A model generated the notes under the pieces. It did no database searches. It saw only the letters and a list, made by a program, of their open reading frames with translations, and was not told where the DNA came from. A program made the position numbers and the translations under genes. From an uncultured Bacteroidia bacterium (GTDB lineage Bacteria > Bacteroidota > Bacteroidia > Bacteroidales > UBA932), in NCBI GenBank assembly GCA_902778105.1, contig CACYWN010000001.1:62001-126000 (forward strand): DNA of 64,000 bases, given 5' to 3'. This document shows positions 55,556 to 63,694 of the stretch, in pieces. Position 1 is the first letter of the stretch. Each line of letters opens with the position of its first letter.

Positions 55556-56849
55556 AGTTCTTTTCCTTTTCTCCTTCCTGGCCTGCCTGGGCTGTTCGCA
55601 CCCGGCTTCCAGTCAGTCCCAGCCTCAAGCGCTGTCTCCTTCACCTGCCGGATCCCCGTACCAGCCGGTCGTGTATACCGGCATCGACATGCTGGAACGC
55701 TATGACTTCGAAGACCTCAAAGGCAAGCGTGTGGGTTTGGTGACGAATCCCTCCGGCGTGGACCGGAATCTCCGCTCCACCATCGACGTCCTTTTTGACG
55801 CCCCCGAAGTGAATCTCGTCGCTCTCTACGGGCCGGAACATGGGGTGAGGGGAGATGCCTATGCGGGCGACCATGTCTCCAGCGGAAAGGATCCCAAGAC
55901 CGGCCTTCCCGTCTATTCCCTCTACGGCTCCACCCGGAAGCCCACGCCGGAGATGCTGAAAGGAATCGATGTCATGGTCTATGATATCCAGGATGTAGGA
56001 ACACGCTCATACACATTCATTTCCACCCTTGGCCTCGTCATGCGGGCCTGTGCCGAGCAGGATATCGAAGTGATGGTCCTGGATCGGCCGAACCCCTTGG
56101 GAGGCCTGAAGGTCGAGGGCTGCCTGGTCGAGCCGGGATTCCATTCATTCGTCAGTGAATTCCGCATTCCCTATGTGTATGGCCTAACGGTCGGCGAACT
56201 GGCCGGACTTCTCAACGAGGAAGGCCTGAACTGCGGAGTCAGTGGCGACGAGAAGCCGCTTAAATGCCGTCTGACGGTCATCCCGATGAGCGGATGGGAA
56301 CGCTGGATGCTGTACCGGGATACCGGTCTGCCCTGGATCCTTCCCTCGCCGAACATCCCTTCGGACGTGTCGGCCATCGGCTATCCTTCCGCGGGCATCG
56401 CCGGCGAGTTCGGCTATCTGAACATCGGTGTCGGTTACACGATTCCTTTCCAGGTTTTCGCCGCCCCCTGGATTGATGCGGACAAACTCAAGCAGAAGCT
56501 TGACAGTTACCGGATTCCGGGCACGGCTTTCCGCACCATCCACTTCAAGCCCATGGCTGGATCTGCCCCCCAGATGCAGCACGGCGTCCAATTTTTCTAT
56601 ACCGAGTATGAATCTGCAACCATCACGCTGACGCAGTTTTATGTGATTCAGGCCATCCAGGAGCTGTATCCGGACCACAATCCGTACAAGACTTTCAAGA
56701 AAACCCGGATGATGGATATCGTTTGTGGCACGGATTATGTGAGAAGGGAGTTCGGGAAGCGTCTGAAAGTCGAGGATATCCAATCCTACTGGATGAAAGA
56801 TGCCGACGCTTTCAAGGAGCTTTCCCGGAATTATTACCTATATCGCTAA
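55548..56849 (+). CDS. namZ: NamZ-like exo-beta-N-acetylmuramidase lipoprotein (DUF1343)
   Basis: The 433-residue lipoprotein has lipobox CLGC (Cys16) and a DUF1343 domain, shown by GKRVGLVTNPSGVD, LYGPEHGVRGD, YDIQDVGTRSYTFI and DRPNPLGG. DUF1343 proteins of Bacillus and Tannerella (NamZ) remove MurNAc from the non-reducing end of wall fragments. It would act in the periplasm or at the surface before uptake by the AmpG-like permease. I chose the ATG at 55548 because it gives the lipoprotein signal. A start at 55524 is possible. Confidence 0.87.
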   Translation: MNRVLFLFSFLACLGCSHPASSQSQPQALSPSPAGSPYQPVVYTGIDMLERYDFEDLKGKRVGLVTNPSGVDRNLRSTIDVLFDAPEVNLVALYGPEHGVRGDAYAGDHVSSGKDPKTGLPVYSLYGSTRKPTPEMLKGIDVMVYDIQDVGTRSYTFISTLGLVMRACAEQDIEVMVLDRPNPLGGLKVEGCLVEPGFHSFVSEFRIPYVYGLTVGELAGLLNEEGLNCGVSGDEKPLKCRLTVIPMSGWERWMLYRDTGLPWILPSPNIPSDVSAIGYPSAGIAGEFGYLNIGVGYTIPFQVFAAPWIDADKLKQKLDSYRIPGTAFRTIHFKPMAGSAPQMQHGVQFFYTEYESATITLTQFYVIQAIQELYPDHNPYKTFKKTRMMDIVCGTDYVRREFGKRLKVEDIQSYWMKDADAFKELSRNYYLYR

Positions 56850-56868
56850 CTTTTAAAACGAAAAAGCC

Positions 56869-58536
56869 ATGAGAAGGATGATCAACAACTTAGCCGCCCT
56901 CTTCATCGCGATGACGATGATTGCGGCTCCTGAGGCCATCGCCCAGGCCCGCCGTTCCGGCGGATCCTCCACCACCTCCCGGTCGTCCTCTTCGCAGACT
57001 ACGACTCGTGGATCTTCTTCCAGCCGTTCCACCGGCTCCGTCGCCACCGGCCGCGGATCCTCCGGAACTTCCTATACCCGTTCGGCCAGCGCCGCACCCA
57101 GCCGTTCTGCCGTAGTGCAGAATGACCGGACCCGCTCCACGGGCACGACCACACGTTCCACGGGTTCTTCCACCCAGCGCGGTACCGGAAGCGCCACCAG
57201 AAGCACGGGCTCCAGCTCCACTTCCCGCGGTTCTTCCTCCGCTGTAACGAGCCGTTCCTCCGGTTCTTCCACCACCCGTTCCGCGGGTACCGTGGACCAG
57301 AACACCCGGACCACCCGTTCCACCGGCAGCAGCACTGCCACCCAGCGTGGCACTGGAAGCGCCACCAGAAGCACGGGCTCCAGCTCCACTTCCCGCGGTT
57401 CTTCCTCCGCTGCGACGAGCCGTTCCACCGGTTCTTCCACCACCCGTTCCGCGGGTACTGTGGACCAGAACACCCGGACCAGCCGTTCCACCGGTTCTTC
57501 CACCACCCGTTCCGCGGGTACTGTGGACCAGAACACCCGGACCAGCCGTTCCACCGGCAGCAGCGCTGCAACCAGCCGCAGCACTGGCAGCAATGCCCGT
57601 AGCTCCGCTTCTTCCAGCCGCAGCTCTTCCGCTTCTACCGACCGGGGCACCGGCGCCGTCCGCTCTTCCAGCAACGTCACCCGCAACGGTCTCGGCTATA
57701 ACGCCGGAAACGACAACTCCGCCGCTTCCGTGAAGAATACCGAGCCTGTCCGCGACCGTGGCGGCAACTACCGCTACAATGACGACTTCCGGATGGATGA
57801 AGGCCACAACCTCTACCGGGTACCTCCGCGCGAGCGTGACTTCATGCCGTGGGACCGTCCGGGCTACTTCTGGGACAACCGTCCTCACTATTTCGGCTAC
57901 CGGATCCAGGTACTGCCTCCGCGCTACCGCCGGATCACCCACTGGGGCATCGACTACTACTTCTATGAGGGTATTTACTACCGTCCGTTCGGAGGTGTGT
58001 ACGTCGTCTGCCGTCCGCCTTACTTCACTCCGCTCGAGAGAGCGATTGACAGGGCCCTGTTCAACCTGGTCAAGTTCTCCTACTACTGCAACACGTACCG
58101 GACCTACAACACGGTCTTCGACAATTACAACGTGATTGCCCAGCAGAACCTGATCATCGCCCAGAACAACGCCCGCATCGCCGCCCAGAACGCCACTTAC
58201 GCGCTCAACAACGGCCGCGCCCTCTCCGCCTACGAGCTGGCCAACAAGCTCGGCCTCGTGCAGAGCTACGCCTACGCCAACTCCGAGTACTTCTACCAGG
58301 ACGGTGTCTTCTACAGTGTGAATGCCTCCGGCACTTACACGACCATCGTCCCGCCGGCCGGAGCCCTCGTGACCTCCCTCCCGGACGACTACGAGACCAT
58401 CGTGCTGAACGGCATCGAGTATTACATGGTCGATAACACGGTTTACCGCACCATCCTCTTTGACGGACAGCCTTATCTCGAAGTCCTGGGCCAGATGTAC
58501 GGGTCGATGTACAACCAGTACAGTATCTACCGGTAG
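56869..58536 (+). CDS. Repetitive Ser/Thr/Arg-rich secreted protein with a C-terminal DUF6515-like domain
   Basis: The 555-residue protein has a signal peptide (to about residue 26). A low-complexity region of Ser, Thr, Arg and Gly (27-265) is built from tandem repeats (56 and 21 residues). The C-terminal domain (about 300-555) is rich in Tyr and Asn (YFGYRIQVLPPRYRRITHWG; FYQDGVFYSV), as in Bacteroidota DUF6515-like proteins. The repeat part is rich in positive charge and could bind nucleic acid or anionic polysaccharide, but no function is known. Confidence 0.8.
   Translation: MRRMINNLAALFIAMTMIAAPEAIAQARRSGGSSTTSRSSSSQTTTRGSSSSRSTGSVATGRGSSGTSYTRSASAAPSRSAVVQNDRTRSTGTTTRSTGSSTQRGTGSATRSTGSSSTSRGSSSAVTSRSSGSSTTRSAGTVDQNTRTTRSTGSSTATQRGTGSATRSTGSSSTSRGSSSAATSRSTGSSTTRSAGTVDQNTRTSRSTGSSTTRSAGTVDQNTRTSRSTGSSAATSRSTGSNARSSASSSRSSSASTDRGTGAVRSSSNVTRNGLGYNAGNDNSAASVKNTEPVRDRGGNYRYNDDFRMDEGHNLYRVPPRERDFMPWDRPGYFWDNRPHYFGYRIQVLPPRYRRITHWGIDYYFYEGIYYRPFGGVYVVCRPPYFTPLERAIDRALFNLVKFSYYCNTYRTYNTVFDNYNVIAQQNLIIAQNNARIAAQNATYALNNGRALSAYELANKLGLVQSYAYANSEYFYQDGVFYSVNASGTYTTIVPPAGALVTSLPDDYETIVLNGIEYYMVDNTVYRTILFDGQPYLEVLGQMYGSMYNQYSIYR
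57172..57557 (+). repeat. Tandem coding repeats (168 bp and 63 bp)
   Basis: A 168-bp unit (56 codons) starts at 57172 and again at 57340 with few changes. A 63-bp unit (21 codons, STTRSAGTVDQNTRTSRSTG core) starts at 57432 and 57495. Both multiples of three keep the frame, so the region can expand or contract by slippage or recombination. Confidence 0.85.
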
Positions 58537-58555
58537 TTTACGGTCCAATTGAAAA

Positions 58556-58589
58556 ATGGCGTCACTTTTTGGGTGGCGCCATTGTTTTT
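58556..58589 (+). terminator. Intrinsic terminator of the repetitive-protein gene
   Basis: Ten-nt arms (58556-58565 and 58573-58582, one G-T pair), followed by a T5 run (58585-58589). Confidence 0.75.
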
Positions 58590-58602
58590 GATAATCAATG
58601 TG

Positions 58603-58664
58603 TTAATGGGGTATGCCCTGTGTTTGGAATCACAGGGCATATCTATTTAATGCGTTTATAATCA
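58603..58664 (+). repeat. REP-like palindrome, copy 1
   Basis: Left arm 58603-58622, 8-nt loop, right arm 58631-58650, with core TATGCCCTGTG / CACAGGGCATA. A TATAATCA tail follows 26 nt after the right-arm start (58657-58664). It has no T tail, so it is not a terminator. It lies downstream of murI. Confidence 0.75.
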
Positions 58665-58681
58665 GGTGAATATGTGCCAAG

Positions 58682-59431
58682 CTATAACAGCGCGAAGATT
58701 CTTTGCAAAGATGCCGGCTCTCCCGAGAAATACAGATCCACGCTGAAGGGACCCTCGCCGATAGGGATACCGCGTTTGTCGAGCATGCGGACCGTCTGGC
58801 GGGCGACGGCGGGGGCCGGGTCGATGACTTGGACAGAGGGACCGGCGATGGCCTCGATGATGGTACGGAGAAAAGGATAGTGCGTACATCCGAGGACAAT
58901 GCGGTCCGCGCCGGCGTCCAGCAGGGGCTGAAGGGAGCGGCGGACTGTCTCATGGGCCTCCGGACCGTCCAGGATGCCGTTTTCCACCAGTTCCACAAAA
59001 CCTTCGCCTACGTGTTCCACGATGCGGACATCGTCTTCGAAACGGCCTTTCGTCTTCAGGTATTTCGACCCTTTCAGTGTTCCTGCCGTTGCCAGGACAC
59101 CGATGACCCCGGTTTTCGTGCCAAGGGCTGCCGGTTTCACGGCGGGTTCCATTCCGACGAACGTCGTGTCCGGATACGTTTCCCGAAGCATGGCGATGGC
59201 CGCTGCTGTGGCGGTGTTGCAGGCGACGACGATGATGTCGGCACCCATCCCCAGCAGGATGTCGGTAATGGTGCGGGCGCGGTCCTGGATGTATTCCACC
59301 GACTTTTCACCGTACGGGCAATGAGCGTTGTCCGCGAAATAGACATACCGTTCCTGCGGGAGAAGTTTCACGATCTCCCGATACACGGACAGGCCGCCGG
59401 AGCCAGAGTCGAATATGCCGATGGTCGCCAT
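58682..59431 (-). CDS. murI: Glutamate racemase
   Basis: Makes D-glutamate for peptidoglycan. The 249-residue protein has the paired active-site motifs: FDSGSGGLSVYREI near the N-terminus, VACNTATAAA (first catalytic Cys) and VLGCTHYPFL (second catalytic Cys). I chose the ATG at 59431, 6 nt after the TAnnTTTG element; the upstream TTG overlaps it. It is divergent from prfB. Confidence 0.95.
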   Translation of the reverse strand: MATIGIFDSGSGGLSVYREIVKLLPQERYVYFADNAHCPYGEKSVEYIQDRARTITDILLGMGADIIVVACNTATAAAIAMLRETYPDTTFVGMEPAVKPAALGTKTGVIGVLATAGTLKGSKYLKTKGRFEDDVRIVEHVGEGFVELVENGILDGPEAHETVRRSLQPLLDAGADRIVLGCTHYPFLRTIIEAIAGPSVQVIDPAPAVARQTVRMLDKRGIPIGEGPFSVDLYFSGEPASLQRIFALL

Positions 59432-59437
59432 ACAATG

Positions 59438-59445
59438 CAAATATA
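59438..59445 (-). promoter_or_regulatory. -7 promoter element of murI (leaderless spacing)
   Basis: TATATTTG on the minus strand with exactly 6 nt (cattgt) before the ATG at 59431. Confidence 0.55.
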
Positions 59446-59459
59446 AGGGAAATTATTCG

Positions 59460-59467
59460 TATTTTTG
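59460..59467 (+). promoter_or_regulatory. -7 promoter element of prfB
   Basis: TATTTTTG, 21 nt before the prfB ATG at 59489, divergent from the murI promoter. Confidence 0.55.
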
Positions 59468-59488
59468 TACGTTTATACGGAAAGACCT

Positions 59489-60634
59489 ATGACGACCCTC
59501 GAACAAATCAAGGACCTGCGCGAGCGACTGGATACCCTGGAAAAATGCCTGGACATCGCAGGAAAGCGGAAAGAAGTGGAGCAGAAGACGAAGGAGAGCC
59601 TCTCGCCCGATTTCTGGAACGACCCCAAGGCCGCCGAGCTGTTTCTCAAGAAACTCGCCGGCGTGAAAGCCTGGGTGGCGGATTTCCAGAAGGCGGCCGG
59701 TTTCGTGGACGACCTGGACGTGCTGTACGATTTCGCGAAGGACAGCGTCAGCGGCACGGAGGACGAAGCTGTCGAGACCGACGAAACCCGCGAACTGGAC
59801 GCTACTTACGCGAAGGCCGTCGAGGCTGTTGAAGCACTGGAGCTCAAGAACATGCTGGGAAATGAAGGCGACAACCTGGGCGCCGTCCTCACCATCAACT
59901 CCGGGGCCGGCGGCACGGAGGCGAACGACTGGTCGTCGATGCTCATGCGCATGTACCTCCGCTGGGGCGAACGGAACGGCTACAAGATGACCGTCACCTC
60001 CCTCCTGGAAGGGGAAGAGGCCGGCATCAAGTCCGCCACCATCGAAGTCGAAGGGGACTATGCCTATGGTTATCTCAAGGCGGAGAACGGCGTACACCGC
60101 CTGGTCCGCATCTCCCCGTTCAATGCGCAGGGAAAGCGCCAGACCACCTTCTCGTCGGTCTTCGTCTATCCGCTGGTCGACGATTCCATCCACATCGAAA
60201 TCAATCCCGGCGACCTGGAATGGGATACCTTCCGCTCCGGCGGCCACGGCGGCCAGAACGTGAACAAGGTGGAAACCGGCGTCCGCGTGCGGCACATTCC
60301 CTCGGGCATCATGGTGGAGAACACCGAAACCCGCTCCCAGCAGGACAACCGCCAGCGCGCCCTCCTTATCCTCAAATCGCGCTTGTACGACATCGAGCTC
60401 AAGAAGCGCCAGGAGAAACAGGCCGAACTGGAAGGCCAGAAGAAGCGCATCGAATGGGGCTCCCAGATACGCAACTACGTCCTCCATCCCTACAAACTTG
60501 TGAAAGACCTCCGTACCGGTTACAGCACCGCCGACACCCAGGGCGTCCTGGACGGTGACCTCAACGAGTTCATGAAATCCTTCCTGATGGGCAACGGCGC
60601 GGCCGTTACGGATGTGGACGAAGACCTGGAGTAG
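59489..60634 (+). CDS. prfB: Peptide chain release factor 2
   Basis: Recognises UAA and UGA stops. The 381-residue protein has the RF2 tripeptide SPF at 209-211 and GGQ at 254-256. The frame runs unbroken past the position where many bacteria have an in-frame UGA and a programmed +1 shift (here LEKCLDIAGKR), so this copy has no frameshift autoregulation. The ATG at 59489 follows a promoter element. Confidence 0.96.
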   Translation: MTTLEQIKDLRERLDTLEKCLDIAGKRKEVEQKTKESLSPDFWNDPKAAELFLKKLAGVKAWVADFQKAAGFVDDLDVLYDFAKDSVSGTEDEAVETDETRELDATYAKAVEAVEALELKNMLGNEGDNLGAVLTINSGAGGTEANDWSSMLMRMYLRWGERNGYKMTVTSLLEGEEAGIKSATIEVEGDYAYGYLKAENGVHRLVRISPFNAQGKRQTTFSSVFVYPLVDDSIHIEINPGDLEWDTFRSGGHGGQNVNKVETGVRVRHIPSGIMVENTETRSQQDNRQRALLILKSRLYDIELKKRQEKQAELEGQKKRIEWGSQIRNYVLHPYKLVKDLRTGYSTADTQGVLDGDLNEFMKSFLMGNGAAVTDVDEDLE

Positions 60635-60672
60635 TTCCTTCTGTGTCAGTTAATTGCTTGATGAGTAGCTTT

Positions 60673-60734
60673 TTATGGGGAGATGCCCTGTGATTCCGTT
60701 CACAGGGCATCCCTATGTTGGAGTCTTATAATCA
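60673..60734 (+). repeat. REP-like palindrome, copy 2
   Basis: Left arm 60673-60692, loop ATTCCGTT, right arm 60701-60720, with core ATGCCCTGTG / CACAGGGCAT. The TATAATCA tail is at 60727-60734, 26 nt after the right-arm start as in copy 1. It lies directly downstream of the RAYT gene. Confidence 0.75.
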
Positions 60735-60755
60735 AATAGTTAGATGACACTGCAG

Positions 60756-61670
60756 TTATAAATCCAAAAACTTCTTCAACTGGTAGTAAGTGGCACCGGT
60801 ACGTTGTTGAAGGATATTCGCTATCCTTATCTTTTCTGCTTTGGGAAGAACAAGCATCGCTTTGGGATTATCGGCAAAGGAAGAATGCTGACAGGCTTTC
60901 AGTATTTCCCTGTAAATGGTATGAGGCTCGTTGTCGAAGTCTTCTTTAATATCATACTCGCTGCCTGTATTTGAGTTGATGGCTGTCAACATGGTCTGGT
61001 AATTTCCATACAGAAGGGATCGTTCCTCTTTGTCGATGGGAAGGTATGTGTATATGATAAAGTCGATGAGTTGTTCTGCCTCATTCTTTTTCAATCCGTC
61101 AAATAAGTCACGAAGGATCCGATAAGATAGATATGCATTGGCTTTGAAGAAAGCTTCCACCCTTTTCATGGAACGCAGAAGTTTTCTGGAGGCATGGCTT
61201 CTGACAATCTTTTCGGAAAAAGGATGGGAACTATCCAGAAAAGCGATGGCATTCCAACGGTCCTGCTCGGCTTTCTCAAACAACATTTTCTCGACAGCGT
61301 TGTTGTCTATATAAGAAACGTTTGTCCGGATCTTCTTCGCCCCGATCTTGGGCGCATTTCCATAGGCGCATCGGAATAAAGGACCATGTCGACCGATATC
61401 CCTATTGAATTCCATCGCATAAACCGACGTGTAGTCCCTTACAAAATCTCCCATTCGTGACGGCTCTTGAAGTCGGACGGATGAATGGGTATGATCATAC
61501 ATCAATGAAATGGCTAGAACCTGGGCATGATACTTTCGCGCCATCGCTGCAAATGCGGTGTAATAGACCAGACGGTCCATGTCATTGTAAAACAACAGCA
61601 CACCCCGACAGGTGTTCTGATAAAGATGTTGAAATGCATTCTCGATGATTCTTCTTTTCCTGACACGCAT
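60756..61670 (-). CDS. REP-associated tyrosine transposase (Y1_Tnp / RAYT)
   Basis: The 304-residue protein has the HUH nuclease core. The motif MYDHTHSSV (His60, His62) matches the HxH metal site. Downstream, FVRDYTSVYAMEFNRDIGRH supplies the catalytic Tyr (Tyr84, or Tyr80) followed by the FNR...GRHGPLF signature of RAYTs. A helical C-terminal part follows (150-304). Its AT-rich composition and codon use differ from neighbours, suggesting transfer. REP-like palindromes lie on both sides (60673 and 61809) and a third at 58603. RAYTs are single-copy relatives of IS200/IS605 transposases that mobilise REP sequences. Confidence 0.8.
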   Translation of the reverse strand: MRVRKRRIIENAFQHLYQNTCRGVLLFYNDMDRLVYYTAFAAMARKYHAQVLAISLMYDHTHSSVRLQEPSRMGDFVRDYTSVYAMEFNRDIGRHGPLFRCAYGNAPKIGAKKIRTNVSYIDNNAVEKMLFEKAEQDRWNAIAFLDSSHPFSEKIVRSHASRKLLRSMKRVEAFFKANAYLSYRILRDLFDGLKKNEAEQLIDFIIYTYLPIDKEERSLLYGNYQTMLTAINSNTGSEYDIKEDFDNEPHTIYREILKACQHSSFADNPKAMLVLPKAEKIRIANILQQRTGATYYQLKKFLDL

Positions 61671-61687
61671 ACTCTCTCACTCTTTTT

Positions 61688-61695
61688 CAAAGCTA
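61688..61695 (-). promoter_or_regulatory. -7 promoter element of the RAYT gene
   Basis: TAGCTTTG on the minus strand, 17 nt before the ATG at 61670. The rest of 61696-61800 is AT-rich with no gene. Confidence 0.45.
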
Positions 61696-61808
61696 TCCTT
61701 TTTGGGTGATTCTGTCAAGAGCCCCGTGTATATTTTTATGTTTTTTATTGATTTTTACGATTCTTATGATTTTTGAAGCTGGCACATAATATGTTGATTT
61801 GCAGAATG

Positions 61809-61870
61809 TTGAATGGGTATGCCCTGCGACTGAAATCACAGGGCATACCCATTCAACGTATTGATTACCA
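61809..61870 (+). repeat. REP-like palindrome, copy 3
   Basis: Left arm 61809-61828, 8-nt loop, right arm 61837-61856. The arms pair over 20 nt with one mismatch, the best preserved copy. The tail (GATTACCA, 61863-61870) aligns only partly with TATAATCA in the other copies. It lies upstream of the RAYT gene. Confidence 0.75.
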
Positions 61871-61877
61871 AATAGAA

Positions 61878-61903
61878 AGGCGCCATCGGGAAAGATGGCG
61901 CCT
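61878..61903 (-). terminator. Terminator of the fumarase gene
   Basis: Perfect 10-bp stem (AGGCGCCATC, 61878-61887, with 61894-61903) and a 6-nt loop, 21 nt beyond the fumarase stop. The minus-strand T tail is weak. Confidence 0.6.
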
Positions 61904-61923
61904 GAAGTGAGGGATCGTCGCTT

Positions 61924-63552
61924 TTACAGCCCGATCGTCTTGAAAAAGTCGTTCCCCTTGTCATCCACGAGGATGAAGGCGGGGAAGTCTTCGACTTCGA
62001 TCTTCCAGATCGCTTCCATGCCCAGTTCCGGATACTCTACGCACTCGATGCTGCGGATGCTGCTCTGGGACAGGACGGCGGCCACGCCGCCGATGGTTCC
62101 GAGGTAGAAGCCGCCGTGCTTCTGGCAGGCATCGGTGACCGCCTTGGTGCGGTTGCCCTTGGCAATCATCACCAGGGAAGCGCCGACTTCCTGGAATTCG
62201 TCCACATAGGGGTCCATGCGGTTGGCCGTGGTGGGGCCCATGCTGCCGCAAGGGTAGCCTTCCGGGGTCTTGGCGGGGCCGGCGTAGAGGATGGGGTGGT
62301 CCTTGAAGTAGGACGGCATCCCTTCGCCCGCATCCAGACGAGCCTTGAGCTTCGCGTGGGCGATGTCGCGGGCCACGATAATCGTGCCCTTCAGGTTCAC
62401 GCGGGTTCCCACGGTGTATTTGGTGAGTTCGGCGCGCACGGCGTCGATGCCCTTGTCCAGGTCGATCTCGATGCCCTTCGGGCCCTCGCCGGGACGGCGG
62501 AGCGCCTCGGGAATCAGCTCGGACGGGTTGGTGTCCATCTTTTCGATCCAGACACCGTCGGCGTTGATCTTGGACTTGATGTTCCGGTCGGCGCTGCAGC
62601 TGACGCCCATGCCGATCGGGCAGCTTGCCCCGTGGCGGGGGAGACGCACCACACGGATGTCGTGGGCGAGATACTTGCCGCCGAACTGGGCGCCCAGGCC
62701 GATCTTCTGGGCTTCCTTCAGGAGTTTTTCCTCCAGGTCGATGTCACGGAACGCCCGGCCGGTCTCATCGCCGGTGGTGGGCAGGGCGTCGTAATACTTG
62801 ATGCTGGCGAGTTTGACCGTGAGGAGGTTCTTCTCGGCCGAGGTGCCGCCGATGACGAAGGCGATGTGGTAGGGAGGGCAAGCCGCGGTGCCCAGGCTCT
62901 TCATCTTCTCCACCAGGAACGGAAGGAGCGTTCCCTCGTTCTGGATGGTGGCCTTGGTCATGGGGTAGAAATAGGTCTTGTTGGCGCTGCCGCCGCCCTT
63001 GGCGACCATGATGAAGCGGTATTCACTGCCCTGGGTAGCCTCGATGTCGATCTGCGCGGGAAGGTTGCACTTGGTGTTCACTTCGTTGTACATGTCCAGC
63101 GGGGCGTTCTGGCTGTAGCGGAGATTCTCCTGGGTATAGGTGTCGAAGACACCGCGGCTCAGGGCCTCTTCGTCTTCGAAACCGGTCCATACGTGCTGTC
63201 CCTTTTCACCGTGGATGATGGCAGTGCCGGTGTCCTGGCAGAACGGAAGCACTCCCTTCGCGGCGGTTTCCGCATTGCGCAGGAACTGGAGGGCGACGTA
63301 CTTGTCGTTGTCGCTGGCTTCGGGATCGTCCAGGATGGCCGCCACCTGCTCGTTGTGCGCGCGGCGGAGCATGAACTGGCAGTCGTGGAATGACTGCCGG
63401 GCGACCAGCGTAAGGGCCTCCGGGGAGACTTCCAGGAGGGTTTTATCGCCGCAAGTGCAAGTTTTTACGAGTTTTTCGGAACCGGGGATCTTGTAGTACT
63501 CGGTTGTGTCGGGACCCAACTGGAACATGGGTGCGTATTTGAATTCGGCCAT
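61924..63552 (-). CDS. Class I (iron-sulfur) fumarate hydratase
   Basis: Converts fumarate and malate using a [4Fe-4S] cluster. The 542-residue protein is the single-chain class I form. It has an N-terminal alpha-type domain ([19 protein letters not shown]) and a C-terminal beta-type domain ([32 protein letters not shown]). I chose the ATG at 63552 by homology ([13 protein letters not shown]), since the frame upstream contains the promoter. In anaerobic Bacteroidales this enzyme serves the reductive branch to succinate. Confidence 0.93.
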   Translation of the reverse strand: MAEFKYAPMFQLGPDTTEYYKIPGSEKLVKTCTCGDKTLLEVSPEALTLVARQSFHDCQFMLRRAHNEQVAAILDDPEASDNDKYVALQFLRNAETAAKGVLPFCQDTGTAIIHGEKGQHVWTGFEDEEALSRGVFDTYTQENLRYSQNAPLDMYNEVNTKCNLPAQIDIEATQGSEYRFIMVAKGGGSANKTYFYPMTKATIQNEGTLLPFLVEKMKSLGTAACPPYHIAFVIGGTSAEKNLLTVKLASIKYYDALPTTGDETGRAFRDIDLEEKLLKEAQKIGLGAQFGGKYLAHDIRVVRLPRHGASCPIGMGVSCSADRNIKSKINADGVWIEKMDTNPSELIPEALRRPGEGPKGIEIDLDKGIDAVRAELTKYTVGTRVNLKGTIIVARDIAHAKLKARLDAGEGMPSYFKDHPILYAGPAKTPEGYPCGSMGPTTANRMDPYVDEFQEVGASLVMIAKGNRTKAVTDACQKHGGFYLGTIGGVAAVLSQSSIRSIECVEYPELGMEAIWKIEVEDFPAFILVDDKGNDFFKTIGL

Positions 63553-63582
63553 ATGGAACTTGAATTGGTTTCTTTTATCATA

Positions 63583-63590
63583 CAAAGATA
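63583..63590 (-). promoter_or_regulatory. -7 promoter element of the fumarase gene
   Basis: TATCTTTG on the minus strand, 30 nt before the ATG at 63552. Confidence 0.55.
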
Positions 63591-63639
63591 GTGTTTTTCG
63601 TCCGATTTGTAAATTTCTTGAAATAATTAGTACCTTGTA

Positions 63640-63671
63640 TTGCAAAGTATCAAAAAAAAATTATATCTTTG
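63640..63671 (+). promoter_or_regulatory. Promoter of the PspC-type gene
   Basis: TTG (63640-63642), a 21-bp spacer and TATCTTTG (63664-63671), 23 nt before the ATG at 63695. Confidence 0.55.
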
Positions 63672-63694
63672 CATCGACAAATATTTTGTACGAT

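Noticed and set aside
57172-57557. Regularly spaced repeats considered as a CRISPR array
   Set aside because: Unit lengths are multiples of three inside a coding frame, the units abut without unique spacers, and no cas genes are near.
60756-61670. Considered as an ordinary IS200/IS605 insertion
   Set aside because: The protein is about twice the usual IS200 TnpA length and has the RAYT FNR...GRHG signature. The adjacent palindromes are shared with a locus 2 kb away, fitting RAYT/REP better.
62116-63393. Open frame antisense to fumarase
   Set aside because: Low-complexity Gly/Val/Asp/His-rich product typical of antisense frames in GC-rich genes.
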